A stretch of 64,000 bases of DNA, from the NCBI RefSeq assembly GCF_003363435.1, contig NZ_QRCT01000019.1:1-64000 (forward strand). Reading direction: 5' to 3'. Below, in pieces: positions 17,039 through 26,255 of the stretch (position 1 is its first letter; the number at the start of each line of letters is the position of its first letter). Made by a program: the position numbers and the translations under genes. The notes under the pieces are model-generated. The model made no database searches and was not told the DNA's origin. It was given only the letters and a program-made list of their open reading frames with translations. This DNA comes from Anaerosacchariphilus polymeriproducens. Lineage in GTDB: Bacteria; Bacillota; Clostridia; Lachnospirales; Lachnospiraceae.

Positions 17039-18172
17039 CTAAATTTTTGCTTTAAACCTGTCATATCTAAAATCAGTAATATCAAGAACCGTTTCTTCTC
17101 CTACTGCCATCTGAGATAATAGTGTTCCAACTGTCGGAGATATACCAAAGCCATGACCAGAGAATCCACAGGCTAAAATTAGACCCGGAACCTCTTCCAC
17201 CCTGCTGATGACAGGAACATGGTCAACACAGTCATCAATCCAACCCGCCCAGGTACGTACAATCTTAGCATCCCCCAAGCATGGGAGGTATTTCATAATC
17301 CCCCTACAGATACAGGAGGCCGTTATGCTATTCGTTACCGGAGTTCCATTGTTTTTATTCACACCCTCAAATCCAGAAGAACCACCAAATACAAAAGAAC
17401 CATGTGTACTTTGATGTCCATAAAAATCTGCTGCCGCAGTACCAAGCATCTGATAGAACATTGGAGGCTGTGCTTCCGTTACAAGTACTTCCAACAAAGA
17501 TTGTAGCATCGGAACATTAATTCCGACTGTAGCTGCAATTTTTCTACTGTCGTAGCCTGCAGCCAATATAATTGTCTCAGTTTCATAGCAATTTTCAGAC
17601 GTTACAACCTGTCTTGCCTTCCCTTTGATTTTTTTTATCTCTATAACCTCTTCACCAGTTACGAATCTTGCCCCTAACTGTCTTGCTTTCCTGTAATAAC
17701 CAAGAGTTGCAAGCATTGGATTGGCATGACCATCCGTCGGACACCAACTTGCACCGATTACTTCCTCTGACAGATAAGGACAAATTTCTTTTGCCTGTAT
17801 ACCTTCAATCATTCTGACATCCAAGCCTAAGGAAGCTGCGTCATTCGTAAGACACTCCAGTATCTTAATGTGTTCGTCCGTTTTGCCAAGTCGTAGGTTT
17901 CCTTCCTGATAATATTCTACATCCGTTTCCAACTCATCTGAAAGTGCCGGCCACAGATTTTTAACTCCATACATTGCCAACGGTAATTCTCTTTTATCAC
18001 GCCCTGACTGTCTTACACCCCCGCCGTTTCTGCCGGAGCCTCCATTTCCCATGTGGTCACTTTTCTCAAGAACAAGGACGGAACAACCCTTTTTAGCTAA
18101 GTAGTAAGCAGTTGAATTACCGATTATTCCTCCACCGATAACTATCACGTCTGCATAATGACTCATTCTCAC
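17039..18172 (-). CDS. FAD-dependent amino-acid/opine oxidase subunit (DadA/SoxB type)
   Basis: The 377-aa protein begins with the FAD-binding Rossmann motif GGGIIGNSTAYYLAKKG and ends with a GFSGHGFGISPTVG segment, as in DadA, glycine/sarcosine oxidase beta and opine oxidase B subunits. These enzymes oxidise a C-N bond of a secondary or D-amino acid. It overlaps the preceding BFD gene by 4 bases (ATGA), so it is translationally coupled. With the three upstream redox genes it makes up the alpha-beta-gamma set seen in D-hydroxyproline dehydrogenase, HcnABC and octopine/nopaline oxidases. The exact substrate is unknown. Confidence 0.88.
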   Translation of the reverse strand: MRMSHYADVIVIGGGIIGNSTAYYLAKKGCSVLVLEKSDHMGNGGSGRNGGGVRQSGRDKRELPLAMYGVKNLWPALSDELETDVEYYQEGNLRLGKTDEHIKILECLTNDAASLGLDVRMIEGIQAKEICPYLSEEVIGASWCPTDGHANPMLATLGYYRKARQLGARFVTGEEVIEIKKIKGKARQVVTSENCYETETIILAAGYDSRKIAATVGINVPMLQSLLEVLVTEAQPPMFYQMLGTAAADFYGHQSTHGSFVFGGSSGFEGVNKNNGTPVTNSITASCICRGIMKYLPCLGDAKIVRTWAGWIDDCVDHVPVISRVEEVPGLILACGFSGHGFGISPTVGTLLSQMAVGEETVLDITDFRYDRFKAKI

Positions 18173-18501
18173 AAGGCCTCCTTTCCTTCATTTCCAAGTA
18201 CTTTCATTTCTATCGGCCTCGTTGGAGACCTGGAGATTACCGGTTCTAAATCCATTGGAGAAATACCAAGTTCTTTGGCAACAATTCCTTTCACCAATAT
18301 TTGGCAGGTCTGCCCTTGACAAAGCCCCATACCGGAACGAAGATAACGTCTGATTTCTGTCAATGTATACATTCCATCATGAACAGCCCTTCTGATTTCT
18401 CCTTTTGTTACTTCCTCACAACGACAGATAATCAAATCATCATCAAATTCCGTAATAAATTTGTCTAAATCTTTTTTAAAACGATTATTTACGTTACTCA
18501 T
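18169..18501 (-). CDS. BFD-type (2Fe-2S)-binding protein
   Basis: This 110-aa protein is mainly a bacterioferredoxin-associated-ferredoxin-like (BFD, Fer2_BFD) domain with Cys residues in ICRCEEV and about 33 residues later in CQGQTC, which together bind a 2Fe-2S cluster. In related opine oxidases this domain is often fused to the larger FAD subunit; here it is a separate gene that overlaps both neighbours by 8 and 4 bases. Its role is electron transfer between the two flavoproteins. Confidence 0.87.
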   Translation of the reverse strand: MSNVNNRFKKDLDKFITEFDDDLIICRCEEVTKGEIRRAVHDGMYTLTEIRRYLRSGMGLCQGQTCQILVKGIVAKELGISPMDLEPVISRSPTRPIEMKVLGNEGKEAL

Positions 18502-20080
18502 TCTCTTGCCTCCTAACTACGAAAAATCTAGATTTACCTGCCATATTCACCGGAACCTTCATTGTCAGCAAATGCGTATGATCAAAGACCTGCTTCGTTT
18601 TTACATCAATTATTTCTGCTTCACATATCTCTTTCCCGCTTCTGTCGAGCGCCATTCCTTTATCTCCTTTTGATGGTAGAGGAAGAAATTCATAAGGTAA
18701 TGTAATTGCTGCAAATCCAGGTTCAAACTCTTCATTCATTAGGAAAATAGCCTGACCGGAACAAGCTGCCACGCACATTCCACAGCCGGAACATTCTTTT
18801 GTCTCATCAAGTGTAGGTAACGATGTTATTTTATCACCGATCTTAATACATTTCTTTGGGCAGACATCCTGACAAGGATTGCATGGAATGTTTTGGGTGC
18901 ACTCAATTACAGGATGCACACCTTTTTTTCTTGTCACTCCAGGAAATCTTTCAATTTCTGTTTCACCTACATAACCTTTCTTCAGAAGATTAATTGAGAG
19001 GTCGATACCTTCCTCCGTTTTTTCTATTGCTTTACCTCGGTTTCCTGGCGCAAACATACCCTCTCGCAGACTAAGGAGCGCTTTTTTCAGTTCGTATATT
19101 TTTTCAGAAAGTTCTTCTTTATCAAGAAAGCCCAAATTCTCTGCGGCTGCAAGTCCTGCAATTCGTCCTTCAATCATGGCTGAACTTGCTTCTTCAATAC
19201 CAGAAACATCACCAGCAGCAAATAATCCAGGAATATTGGTTTCACCGGTCTCATCACATTTCGGTACGTATCCGGCCGGAGTATTCTTCATCTCACAGCC
19301 TGCCATTTTTAGAAGCTGTGACATTGGAGATAATCCTACTGCAAGACAGATGGTATCAACCTCAAAATGTTTTTCCGTTCCGGGCACAAGCCTCCACCTG
19401 CTGTCTACTTCCCCAATTGTAACTCCTTTGACGCATTCCTCTCCTTCTGCCTTAATTATAGTATGTGACAGATAGAAAGATACTCCACACCTTGCAACTT
19501 TGGCAGCATGAACTCCATACCCGCCAACTTTTGGTGCCGCATCTACTAATGCTACTACCTCACATCCAGCCTGTAATAGCTGAAAACTTACTACCAGACC
19601 TACATTTCCTGAACCAAGCATCAATACTTTATTACCAGGTCTTACACTATGTAAGTTCATCATCGTTTGTGCTGCTCCAGCACCAATAACACCCGGTAAT
19701 GTCCATCCGTCAAAAGTAACCATGTTTTCTGATGCACCTGTGGCAACAATCACTGCATCCCCTTTGTAATGTCTGATTTCATCATTTATATTTACGGTAA
19801 CTTCTTTATCTAAATATAGACCAATCACAATCGCATTCAATACTACCTCTACACCGAAATCATTTGCTTCTTTTAATAACTCTTCACCTATCTTGAAGCC
19901 CCTGATTTTTGCTTTATGTTCTTTTGAACCAAAAAATTTATGGATTTGTTTAAAGAGCTGTCCGCCTGGTTTTGCATTTTCATCAAAAACAATAACCTTA
20001 AGGCCTTGTTTTGCAGCCTCAATTGCAGCTGATAAACCTGCCGGACCGGCTCCTACAATGATTAAATCATATCGCGTCAT
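18494..20080 (-). CDS. NAD(P)/FAD-dependent oxidoreductase with ferredoxin domain (alpha-type subunit)
   Basis: Residues 1-330 form a two-dinucleotide-binding flavoprotein: the FAD motif GAGPAGLSAAIEAAKQG near the N-terminus, a second GSGNVGLV fold, and the closing GLFAAGDVSG. Residues about 390-450 add 4Fe-4S-type Cys clusters (CNPCQDVCPKKC and CSGCGMCVAAC). The layout resembles the large subunit of opine or D-hydroxyproline dehydrogenases plus a ferredoxin module, which suits an anaerobe that must pass electrons to ferredoxin. At 528 aa it is a little longer than aerobic relatives. It overlaps the following BFD gene. Confidence 0.88.
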   Translation of the reverse strand: MTRYDLIIVGAGPAGLSAAIEAAKQGLKVIVFDENAKPGGQLFKQIHKFFGSKEHKAKIRGFKIGEELLKEANDFGVEVVLNAIVIGLYLDKEVTVNINDEIRHYKGDAVIVATGASENMVTFDGWTLPGVIGAGAAQTMMNLHSVRPGNKVLMLGSGNVGLVVSFQLLQAGCEVVALVDAAPKVGGYGVHAAKVARCGVSFYLSHTIIKAEGEECVKGVTIGEVDSRWRLVPGTEKHFEVDTICLAVGLSPMSQLLKMAGCEMKNTPAGYVPKCDETGETNIPGLFAAGDVSGIEEASSAMIEGRIAGLAAAENLGFLDKEELSEKIYELKKALLSLREGMFAPGNRGKAIEKTEEGIDLSINLLKKGYVGETEIERFPGVTRKKGVHPVIECTQNIPCNPCQDVCPKKCIKIGDKITSLPTLDETKECSGCGMCVAACSGQAIFLMNEEFEPGFAAITLPYEFLPLPSKGDKGMALDRSGKEICEAEIIDVKTKQVFDHTHLLTMKVPVNMAGKSRFFVVRRQENE

Positions 20081-20107
20081 AGATTCTCCCTTCCACGTCT
20101 ACACCAG

Positions 20108-20434
20108 TTACGATTCCTTCGCTGCTACACCATATTGTGTCTGAATCTTCATTCCCTCTTTTAAAGGAGTGATACAAGTTCTTACATTAGGCTTACCATC
20201 TACTACCATTACACAGTCGGTGCATCTTCCGATTGCACAAAAGATACCTCTTGCTTTATGATACTTTTTTGTATATCTATGGATCTTTACACCTGCCACT
20301 TTGAGTGCAACTGCGATTGGCTCTCCTTCTAATCCCTTCATTATCTGTCCATCATAGGTAAATTCCACTTCTCTTTTTTCTTCCGGCTTACCAAGTATTG
20401 GGTGATTACTTATTCTCAAATATACTACCTCCAT
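20108..20434 (-). CDS. Small 2Fe-2S protein (Fer2_4, gamma-type subunit)
   Basis: The 108-aa protein has the plant-type 2Fe-2S spacing CAIGRCTDC, with a fourth Cys in VRTC about 14 residues later. It matches the N-terminal 2Fe-2S domain of sarcosine oxidase alpha and the small HcnA-type subunits. It is the second gene of the operon, 32 bases after the ornithine cyclodeaminase-like gene and 27 bases before the large flavoprotein. It would form part of the electron path of the oxidase complex. Confidence 0.88.
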   Translation of the reverse strand: MEVVYLRISNHPILGKPEEKREVEFTYDGQIMKGLEGEPIAVALKVAGVKIHRYTKKYHKARGIFCAIGRCTDCVMVVDGKPNVRTCITPLKEGMKIQTQYGVAAKES

Positions 20435-20466
20435 TCTTCCGTTTGCGACAATTTATCCGTTATTCC

Positions 20467-21603
20467 TTATGCCAAATAGGAAATATTCCATAAATTAAGT
20501 TTTGTTCCGATTCCTTTTTCCAAAGCATTACGATACACAATGGTTCCCCAGGCAACATCTTCAATTGGCATACCGCCAATTGAAAAGATAACAATTTCAT
20601 CTTTCTTACGATGTACAGGAACTTTACCAACTAAGACATCACCCAGATCGTCAACTTGATCTTTCTTCATCTTCCCTTCTGCAATCAGATCCATACAATG
20701 AACTGCTGGAATTGGAATAGAATTATATGCCGGAAATTCCATCTCTTCCTCCCAAGCCTCATATAACTGAATATTATCCGCTACTGCTCTTGCTCTGTTT
20801 AGAATAAAATCATCATCAAATCTTGCGGCAGCGGGACAGCATAGAATTGCTCCGGGTTTTATCCATTCTTCTTTCATATATGGATATTGATAAATATCAC
20901 CGGTTGGGCTTGAGGTCACAATATGAACAATATCGGAATCTTTAACAGCTTCTTCTTCTGTTTCAACAATTCGGATATCCTTAATTTGAGGATATTTCTC
21001 ATTGAGATATTTGAAAAAGCTATCTATAGATTTTTTACTTCTACCCTTCACCTTAACTGTCTCAATCTCAGATCTTACTGCCATCGTTGCATCAATGGCT
21101 GTTTTACTCATAACTCCAGGTCCGATAATACCAACTACTTTGGCATCTTGTCTTGCAAAATATTTAACTCCAACACCCGGTACTGCACCTGTTCGAAACG
21201 CACTTAGAATATTTGCTGACATATATGCTAACGGTGCTCCTGTATCCTTGTCATTTAGTGTCAGCATTAAAATCGATCTGGGAAGACCTTTTTTCTTATT
21301 CTCAACATTGGAACCGTACCATTTCATACCCGCCATATCAAATTTCCCACCAAGGTAAGCCGGCATTGCCATAAATCTTCTGTCAGGACCATCGGTCGGC
21401 ATATTCGGGAAGGGAGACTCCGCAGGAAATGTCATCATAACACCATGAGAATTACCATTCGGTCCACCCATTCTATAGTCTCCCATTTTCAGTAACTTGA
21501 ACATCTCTTCCATTGTATCTACACAACCTGCCATATCAGTTACTCCAGCTTTCATCATATCTTCCTCACTTAAGTATACAAAATCAATATTTGGATATCC
21601 CAT
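20467..21603 (-). CDS. Ornithine cyclodeaminase/mu-crystallin family protein
   Basis: The 378-aa protein belongs to the ornithine cyclodeaminase family: Rossmann region VVGIIGPGVMSKTAIDA, SAFRTGAVPGVG, and the late IEDVAWGT. I recall close relatives annotated as 'tyramine oxidase subunit B', a name with little biochemical support. Family members deaminate ornithine or reduce cyclic imino acids such as pyrroline-2-carboxylate. Leading an operon with a three-part C-N oxidase, it probably processes the imino product or a related amino acid. The ribosome site AGAAGGAGG is strong. A terminator-like hairpin sits in its leader. Confidence 0.85.
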   Translation of the reverse strand: MGYPNIDFVYLSEEDMMKAGVTDMAGCVDTMEEMFKLLKMGDYRMGGPNGNSHGVMMTFPAESPFPNMPTDGPDRRFMAMPAYLGGKFDMAGMKWYGSNVENKKKGLPRSILMLTLNDKDTGAPLAYMSANILSAFRTGAVPGVGVKYFARQDAKVVGIIGPGVMSKTAIDATMAVRSEIETVKVKGRSKKSIDSFFKYLNEKYPQIKDIRIVETEEEAVKDSDIVHIVTSSPTGDIYQYPYMKEEWIKPGAILCCPAAARFDDDFILNRARAVADNIQLYEAWEEEMEFPAYNSIPIPAVHCMDLIAEGKMKKDQVDDLGDVLVGKVPVHRKKDEIVIFSIGGMPIEDVAWGTIVYRNALEKGIGTKLNLWNISYLA

Positions 21604-21620
21604 ACCTAAAACCTCCTTCT

Positions 21621-21657
21621 AAAGAAAAAAGTCTTATGATAACTAGTATCACAAGAC
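21621..21657 (-). promoter_or_regulatory. Leader terminator (possible attenuator) of the oxidoreductase operon
   Basis: On the minus strand an 11-bp stem (GTCTTGTGATA with TATCATAAGAC, one G-U pair, 5-base loop) is followed at once by TTTTTT. It lies between the presumed promoter and the ribosome site of the first gene. That is the position of an attenuator. A TATAAT-like element at 21704-21709 could be the upstream -10. Confidence 0.55.
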
Positions 21658-21745
21658 CTCTCTGCCTTAATTTTTTCTATATTTTATCTTTTATTTGGTC
21701 TTTATTATAGTAAAAATCGGAATTAGCCTTTTTTCAATGGCAAAC

Positions 21746-21774
21746 TTGACGTATTAATTAGTAGATGGTAGACT
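21746..21774 (+). promoter_or_regulatory. Promoter of the divergent AraC regulator
   Basis: TTGACG (21746-21751), a 17-base spacer, and TAGACT (21769-21774) resemble a sigma-A promoter pointing at the AraC gene. A 10-base palindrome GACTATAGTC overlaps the -10 and start point. Confidence 0.5.
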
Positions 21775-21782
21775 ATAGTCAG

Positions 21783-21817
21783 AGACACAAAGGCGTGATA
21801 CGCTTTTGTGTCTTTTT
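21783..21817 (+). terminator. Terminator-like hairpin in the leader of the AraC gene
   Basis: AGACACAAAGGCG (21783-21795) pairs with CGCTTTTGTGTCT (21801-21813; one G-U pair) across TGATA, and a T run follows. With the promoter directly upstream, the hairpin would be at the very 5' end of the mRNA, so it may be an attenuator or a protective 5' stem. It also argues against the upstream start at 21806. Confidence 0.6.
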
Positions 21818-21871
21818 GCTTATAATAGAAAATTATCTAATCAGCTAGTCATCAAATACAGGAGTTTGATT

Positions 21872-22702
21872 ATGCCTAATTTAAATTCAAAACTGAGTCC
21901 GAAACAGCCAGAATTTGTTCTCGCTACCTCAGATTATACAAAAAAAGTATTGATGAAATTCAATGTTGCCCATTTTTATCAATTTACTGCTGAATCGCAG
22001 AAAATGGATGTAATTCCAGACGCATGCATTGATATTTTATTTTGGAAGAAGGGTGGAAAATTAATAACCAAAATAGCAGGTACCCGCTTAGAAAAAGGGA
22101 TAACGGATACAGATATAAATGGTGAATATTTTGGGGTTCGATTTATGCCTGGTACTAATCCAGTAGATAGAAGTCTCCCATTATGCGAAATTGTAAATCA
22201 TGAATGGGATTTTGAAGATTTGATTGTAAGTAATGAGAAAAAACGCTTAATTGAAAATATGTTTTATGCTAATACCTTTGATAAAAAAATAAAAGTATTT
22301 ATGACTTACTACTTAAATGTTATTGAAAAGCACCTTGAAGATACAAAAAACTTAAAATATTTTCTACGCAATGAGATAATTATGTCAAGTGGCAATCTTA
22401 AACTATCAAAATTAAGTACCCTTACAGGATATTCGGAACGCTACTTAAACAAAAAAATCCATGAGGATTTCGGAATCAATCCTAAAAATTTAATTCAATT
22501 TATCCGCTTCCAAAAAGCGATTGGTAACCTGACTGATACCATTAATCGAGTCAATTGTATCAATACTGCATTAGAAGCAGGTTACTATGATCAATCTCAC
22601 TTTATAAAGGATTTTAAAAAATTTTCCGGGCAAACCCCCATTAATTATATTAATAATCTATTATGTAATTCCTACAACAAGAAGTTGCATGTAATAGAAT
22701 AA
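21872..22702 (+). CDS. AraC-family regulator, likely of the oxidoreductase operon
   Basis: The 276-aa protein has an N-terminal region of the DUF6597 type (DACIDILFWKKGG) seen in many AraC regulators and a C-terminal AraC HTH with LTGYSERYLNKKIHEDFG and DQSHFIKDFKKFSGQTP. The ATG at 21872 is chosen because AGGAG stands 7 bases before it and the upstream frame runs through a terminator-like hairpin. The gene is divergent from the five-gene oxidoreductase operon, the usual arrangement for a local activator. The inducer is unknown. Confidence 0.86.
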   Translation: MPNLNSKLSPKQPEFVLATSDYTKKVLMKFNVAHFYQFTAESQKMDVIPDACIDILFWKKGGKLITKIAGTRLEKGITDTDINGEYFGVRFMPGTNPVDRSLPLCEIVNHEWDFEDLIVSNEKKRLIENMFYANTFDKKIKVFMTYYLNVIEKHLEDTKNLKYFLRNEIIMSSGNLKLSKLSTLTGYSERYLNKKIHEDFGINPKNLIQFIRFQKAIGNLTDTINRVNCINTALEAGYYDQSHFIKDFKKFSGQTPINYINNLLCNSYNKKLHVIE

Positions 22703-22887
22703 GCCCTTTCCATCAATGTCAAACTAATTAACTCCTGCTCAAACTTAACATTATGTAATAACATATAATTTACTCTGTAAGGTTGTGCAAACATGATGCA
22801 TACTCACTATTTGCCAGTCCTCTATAGACATACGATACAGAGAAAAATCTATTCTTGCTATTTTGTTATAATATCTGTGAAATAATC

Positions 22888-23871
22888 CTATTTTATCCCA
22901 AAAGGTTCACTGTACCAAACCTGTTTCTGATTTCCTGTTTCTCCATTCATAATATCATTAAGCAAACTGCATATACGTGAAATCTGACTTTTTACGTTAT
23001 TGTCCACCGTTCCATAAATGGATCCATTCTTAATTTGTTTATTCACTTCAGATCTATTATTGATTCCCACAATCAAAGGAAACTCCCTATGATTATCGGA
23101 AAAATAGTCCAGCACACCTAATGCCATATCATCATTGTTACAGACAACCACTTCAATATCTTCTATGATTTCTGAATCAAGTTCCGCAAGTTTTTCATAT
23201 GCATCTTTTCTGTTCCAATCAGCAGATAAAGTTGCAATCTGGTTCATTTTTAAATCTTTTACCGTCTCTAAAAATCCATTCGTACGGCTAATCGTATCAA
23301 AATGTGTTGCTTCTCCTTCAACCAGAATGTAATCAATTGTTCCATTATTATTTTTATCAATATCGCAATATGCATCTTCCCAGGCATCCTTGATCATTTT
23401 ACCTTGTATGACACCTGCCATATATCCATCCGTTCCAACATACCAAACATTATTTGAAATTATCATATCCCTTTCATCCGTTTCTCGATTAAATAAAATC
23501 ACAGGGATATTATCACTGACTGCTCGATTTAAAATATTTGCAGCAGATGTCGGTTTTACCATATTAACTACTAATACATCGAAATTACCTGAAAGCAGAT
23601 ACTGTAACTGCTTTTCCTGCGTGTTCGCATTATTTTTTGCATCTAAAACTTCAAAAACAACCTTCTTTCCTCTAAAGTCATAATTTCTGATTTCATCTTC
23701 CAACTGATAAACCATATCCGCCATGTATTCATCTTCCATGTTATATATAGCAATACCCACATGGACAAATTCGTTCTTTGGTTTTGGAATTACCAACGCA
23801 ATACCAATGCCCAACAGAAGCATCACCAGTAATACAATTATTAAATTACCTCTTTTTTCTGCCTTTGACAT
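22888..23871 (-). CDS. Membrane-anchored sugar-binding protein (galactose/MglB type)
   Basis: After an N-terminal hydrophobic anchor (about residues 10-28, no lipobox) the protein has a periplasmic-binding-protein type I fold resembling MglB: HVGIAIYNMEDEYM, a Ca-site-like DKNNNGTIDY segment and CNNDDMALG. No ABC permease or ATPase genes are adjacent. It probably acts as the extracellular sugar sensor for the YesM-type kinase encoded three genes upstream, like the XylFII/LytS and AraP/AraS systems, rather than in transport. Start at ATG 23871 has GAGGGGTGAT before it; an upstream ATG at 23916 lies inside the preceding gene. Confidence 0.83.
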   Translation of the reverse strand: MSKAEKRGNLIIVLLVMLLLGIGIALVIPKPKNEFVHVGIAIYNMEDEYMADMVYQLEDEIRNYDFRGKKVVFEVLDAKNNANTQEKQLQYLLSGNFDVLVVNMVKPTSAANILNRAVSDNIPVILFNRETDERDMIISNNVWYVGTDGYMAGVIQGKMIKDAWEDAYCDIDKNNNGTIDYILVEGEATHFDTISRTNGFLETVKDLKMNQIATLSADWNRKDAYEKLAELDSEIIEDIEVVVCNNDDMALGVLDYFSDNHREFPLIVGINNRSEVNKQIKNGSIYGTVDNNVKSQISRICSLLNDIMNGETGNQKQVWYSEPFGIK

Positions 23872-23884
23872 GATATCACCCCTC

Positions 23885-24535
23885 TTATTCCACCAGCAAT
23901 TCATCGAAATCGCCACTTTCTATCACTTGCTTATCAACTTTAACGCTTTTGATTTCAACATTAGATAGTTTCCCTTTTTTGCCATTCAAATCCATCATCT
24001 CAATTGTCTTATATCCTAACGCATAAGTATTATTTAGATGTATATATGTAATAATGCCATTTATGATTTCTTGGAATATTTCAGTTGAAAGAGGTGCATC
24101 ATATACCTCCTTTTCCTTAGAGCTATTTGAAAAGTATGCACATACTCCAAACTGATTTTGCATAAACTCCGTAATTGCTATAATATTTTCACTGATTAAT
24201 CTATAATCCTCATCACACTTTAGATATTTCTCTGGATAGATAATTATTGTACCAATTGCATTATTCTTAGTTTCTTCTGAAAGAATCTGGTTCATATCAT
24301 CTTCTGTAATCTCCTCTACATACAAAACATCCAGCTCTATACTATTGTTCAAAACATAATCCCGAATGCCATCCATAATTCTAGAAGTGGCTATAGTCTC
24401 TTTTTGTGGAAGGACTACTGCAATCGTTGTTATATCTGGTTCATTATTTCTTTTTAACATTAATAGAGTTGAACAGATAGCAATTAATCCAATTAACATG
24501 AGCATAATTAAATGCTTTCTTCTACTATTTGTCAT
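23885..24535 (-). CDS. Membrane-anchored periplasmic-binding-like protein, short
   Basis: The 216-aa protein has one N-terminal transmembrane segment (about residues 9-27), then a domain starting TTIAVVLPQKETIATSRIMDGI, which looks like the first lobe of a type I periplasmic-binding protein. It is too short for the full two-lobe fold (about 300 aa). It overlaps the end of the kinase gene by 11 bases and ends 14 bases before the MglB-like gene. The context makes it an accessory of the kinase's extracellular sensing complex. Such paired anchored binding proteins next to YesM kinases are common in Lachnospiraceae, but their roles are mostly untested. Confidence 0.65.
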   Translation of the reverse strand: MTNSRRKHLIMLMLIGLIAICSTLLMLKRNNEPDITTIAVVLPQKETIATSRIMDGIRDYVLNNSIELDVLYVEEITEDDMNQILSEETKNNAIGTIIIYPEKYLKCDEDYRLISENIIAITEFMQNQFGVCAYFSNSSKEKEVYDAPLSTEIFQEIINGIITYIHLNNTYALGYKTIEMMDLNGKKGKLSNVEIKSVKVDKQVIESGDFDELLVE

Positions 24536-26255
24536 CGACTTCCTCCAACATAGGAATCATAATTTTAGCTGTAGTTCCCTCGTCCAGTTCACTGATCATA
24601 GAAATTCCGTACTGTTCGCCATAGATCAGTCTTATTCTTTCATTTACATTCCGCACACCAATTCCAGACCCACGTTTACTAGATACCACCTTGTTATGCA
24701 TAATATAATCAATTTTATCTTCAGTCATACCCAGTCCGTTATCTACTACATCTATATTAATAATTCCGTCTTTCTCATATACATTGATGTCAATTTCCCC
24801 ATCATCATACATACCTTCCATTCCATGATAAATAGCATTTTCAAGTAGTGGCTGTATGATCAATTTAGGGCAGAGGTACTTGGTTAATTCAGAATCCGCA
24901 TGAACATGGAATTCAAATTTGTCCTTAAATCGGATATTCTGAATGGCAAGATAACTGGTTGCATGCTCCAATTCCTTTTTTAATGGAATAATATCCTTAC
25001 CTTGGCTCAATGAAATACGGAAAAATTTTGCTAGTAAAGAAACCATCTGTTCTGCTCCGCAATATTCGCCACTCTGTATCATCCATATAATAGAATCTAA
25101 TGTGTTATAAAGAAAATGTGGATTTATCTGGGATTGTAACAGTTTCTTTTCCATCTTTCGTTTCTCATGCTCATTCCTACGAATTTCATCCATCTGCTTC
25201 TGCAATTTCTCAGCCATAACGTTGAATTGTTCACTTAGAACTTTTAACTCTCCAATACCATTCTCATCTGCTTTGATTTCATAGTTGCCTCGACCAAAGG
25301 ATTCCATCGTACGAAGCAATTTATAAATAGGATCTGTGAAATTCTTAAGTAAAACCACATCAAGGGTAATCAAAACAGCTCCAATAATAAGAAGAATTAA
25401 CCAAACCACATAATAAATATTTAGATTATCATTCTTAATATAAGACAACGAATTCACAACTACAACATTCCACCCAGTATATCCCAACTGTTGTTTATAG
25501 ATAATCCAATTTGTACCTTCATTGCGAACAATATTATTCTTTTCAATGTTTTGTACCTTCTCTAGCGTTTTTTCTTCATACAAATCTGACTCAATAGCTC
25601 TCATGTATGGATGATACAAAAGTTCATTATTTGCATCCACCAAATAGCAGTATTCATTTAATGTACTTCCGTAGTTATTAAGAATTTGTTCAATATAGTC
25701 TGTATAAAACGTAACACAAAGCACGCCCTGGTTCATGCGATTAGACCTTGCATACTCTATATACTTGCTAACAGGGATGACTCTCTTTACCGAAGTATTA
25801 CATACCAATTCATCATCTCCAAATTGAATCGATTCTATATTCTCAACGGAATTATTAAACCACACCTTATTTACAACATTTTTCTCATTATCCTTACGTG
25901 TATTAAAAATACAGTTTCCATCTATATCATAGATGGATATGCTATAAACACGATCGCTGTTATCATTAAAAATGTTGCACAACAATTTGCTGAATTCTTC
26001 ATCCGAGAAATCATTGATCTTAATGTTCTGGTAATAAATTGTATTTATTAAATCACTTATATCTTCAATTTCCTGTTCAATTCCTTGAGCTAATGCCTCC
26101 TTCTGTTTTTTCACCTCTTTCTCTGCGCTATCCACGATGAATACTGAAAGATAATGAGAAAACAATAACATACATGTAAGAATACACACAGCTATAGAAA
26201 TAGACATTATTAGCGGAAGCAAAATTCTAACGCTGACTCTTCTTTTTCGCATCAA
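24525..26255 (-). CDS. YesM/LytS-type sensor histidine kinase
   Basis: The 576-aa kinase has TM1 (about residues 10-33), an extracellular sensor domain of about 240 residues, TM2 (about 280-302), HAMP, the His_kinase motif QSQINPHFLYNTLDS with the phospho-His, and an HATPase with GIGVRNVNERIRLIYG. These features define the YesM family that responds to sugars in Firmicutes. It overlaps the downstream binding-protein-like gene and directly follows its response regulator (stop and start adjacent). Two membrane-anchored binding proteins encoded after it are the probable sensing partners. Confidence 0.92.
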   Translation of the reverse strand: MMRKRRVSVRILLPLIMSISIAVCILTCMLLFSHYLSVFIVDSAEKEVKKQKEALAQGIEQEIEDISDLINTIYYQNIKINDFSDEEFSKLLCNIFNDNSDRVYSISIYDIDGNCIFNTRKDNEKNVVNKVWFNNSVENIESIQFGDDELVCNTSVKRVIPVSKYIEYARSNRMNQGVLCVTFYTDYIEQILNNYGSTLNEYCYLVDANNELLYHPYMRAIESDLYEEKTLEKVQNIEKNNIVRNEGTNWIIYKQQLGYTGWNVVVVNSLSYIKNDNLNIYYVVWLILLIIGAVLITLDVVLLKNFTDPIYKLLRTMESFGRGNYEIKADENGIGELKVLSEQFNVMAEKLQKQMDEIRRNEHEKRKMEKKLLQSQINPHFLYNTLDSIIWMIQSGEYCGAEQMVSLLAKFFRISLSQGKDIIPLKKELEHATSYLAIQNIRFKDKFEFHVHADSELTKYLCPKLIIQPLLENAIYHGMEGMYDDGEIDINVYEKDGIINIDVVDNGLGMTEDKIDYIMHNKVVSSKRGSGIGVRNVNERIRLIYGEQYGISMISELDEGTTAKIMIPMLEEVDDK

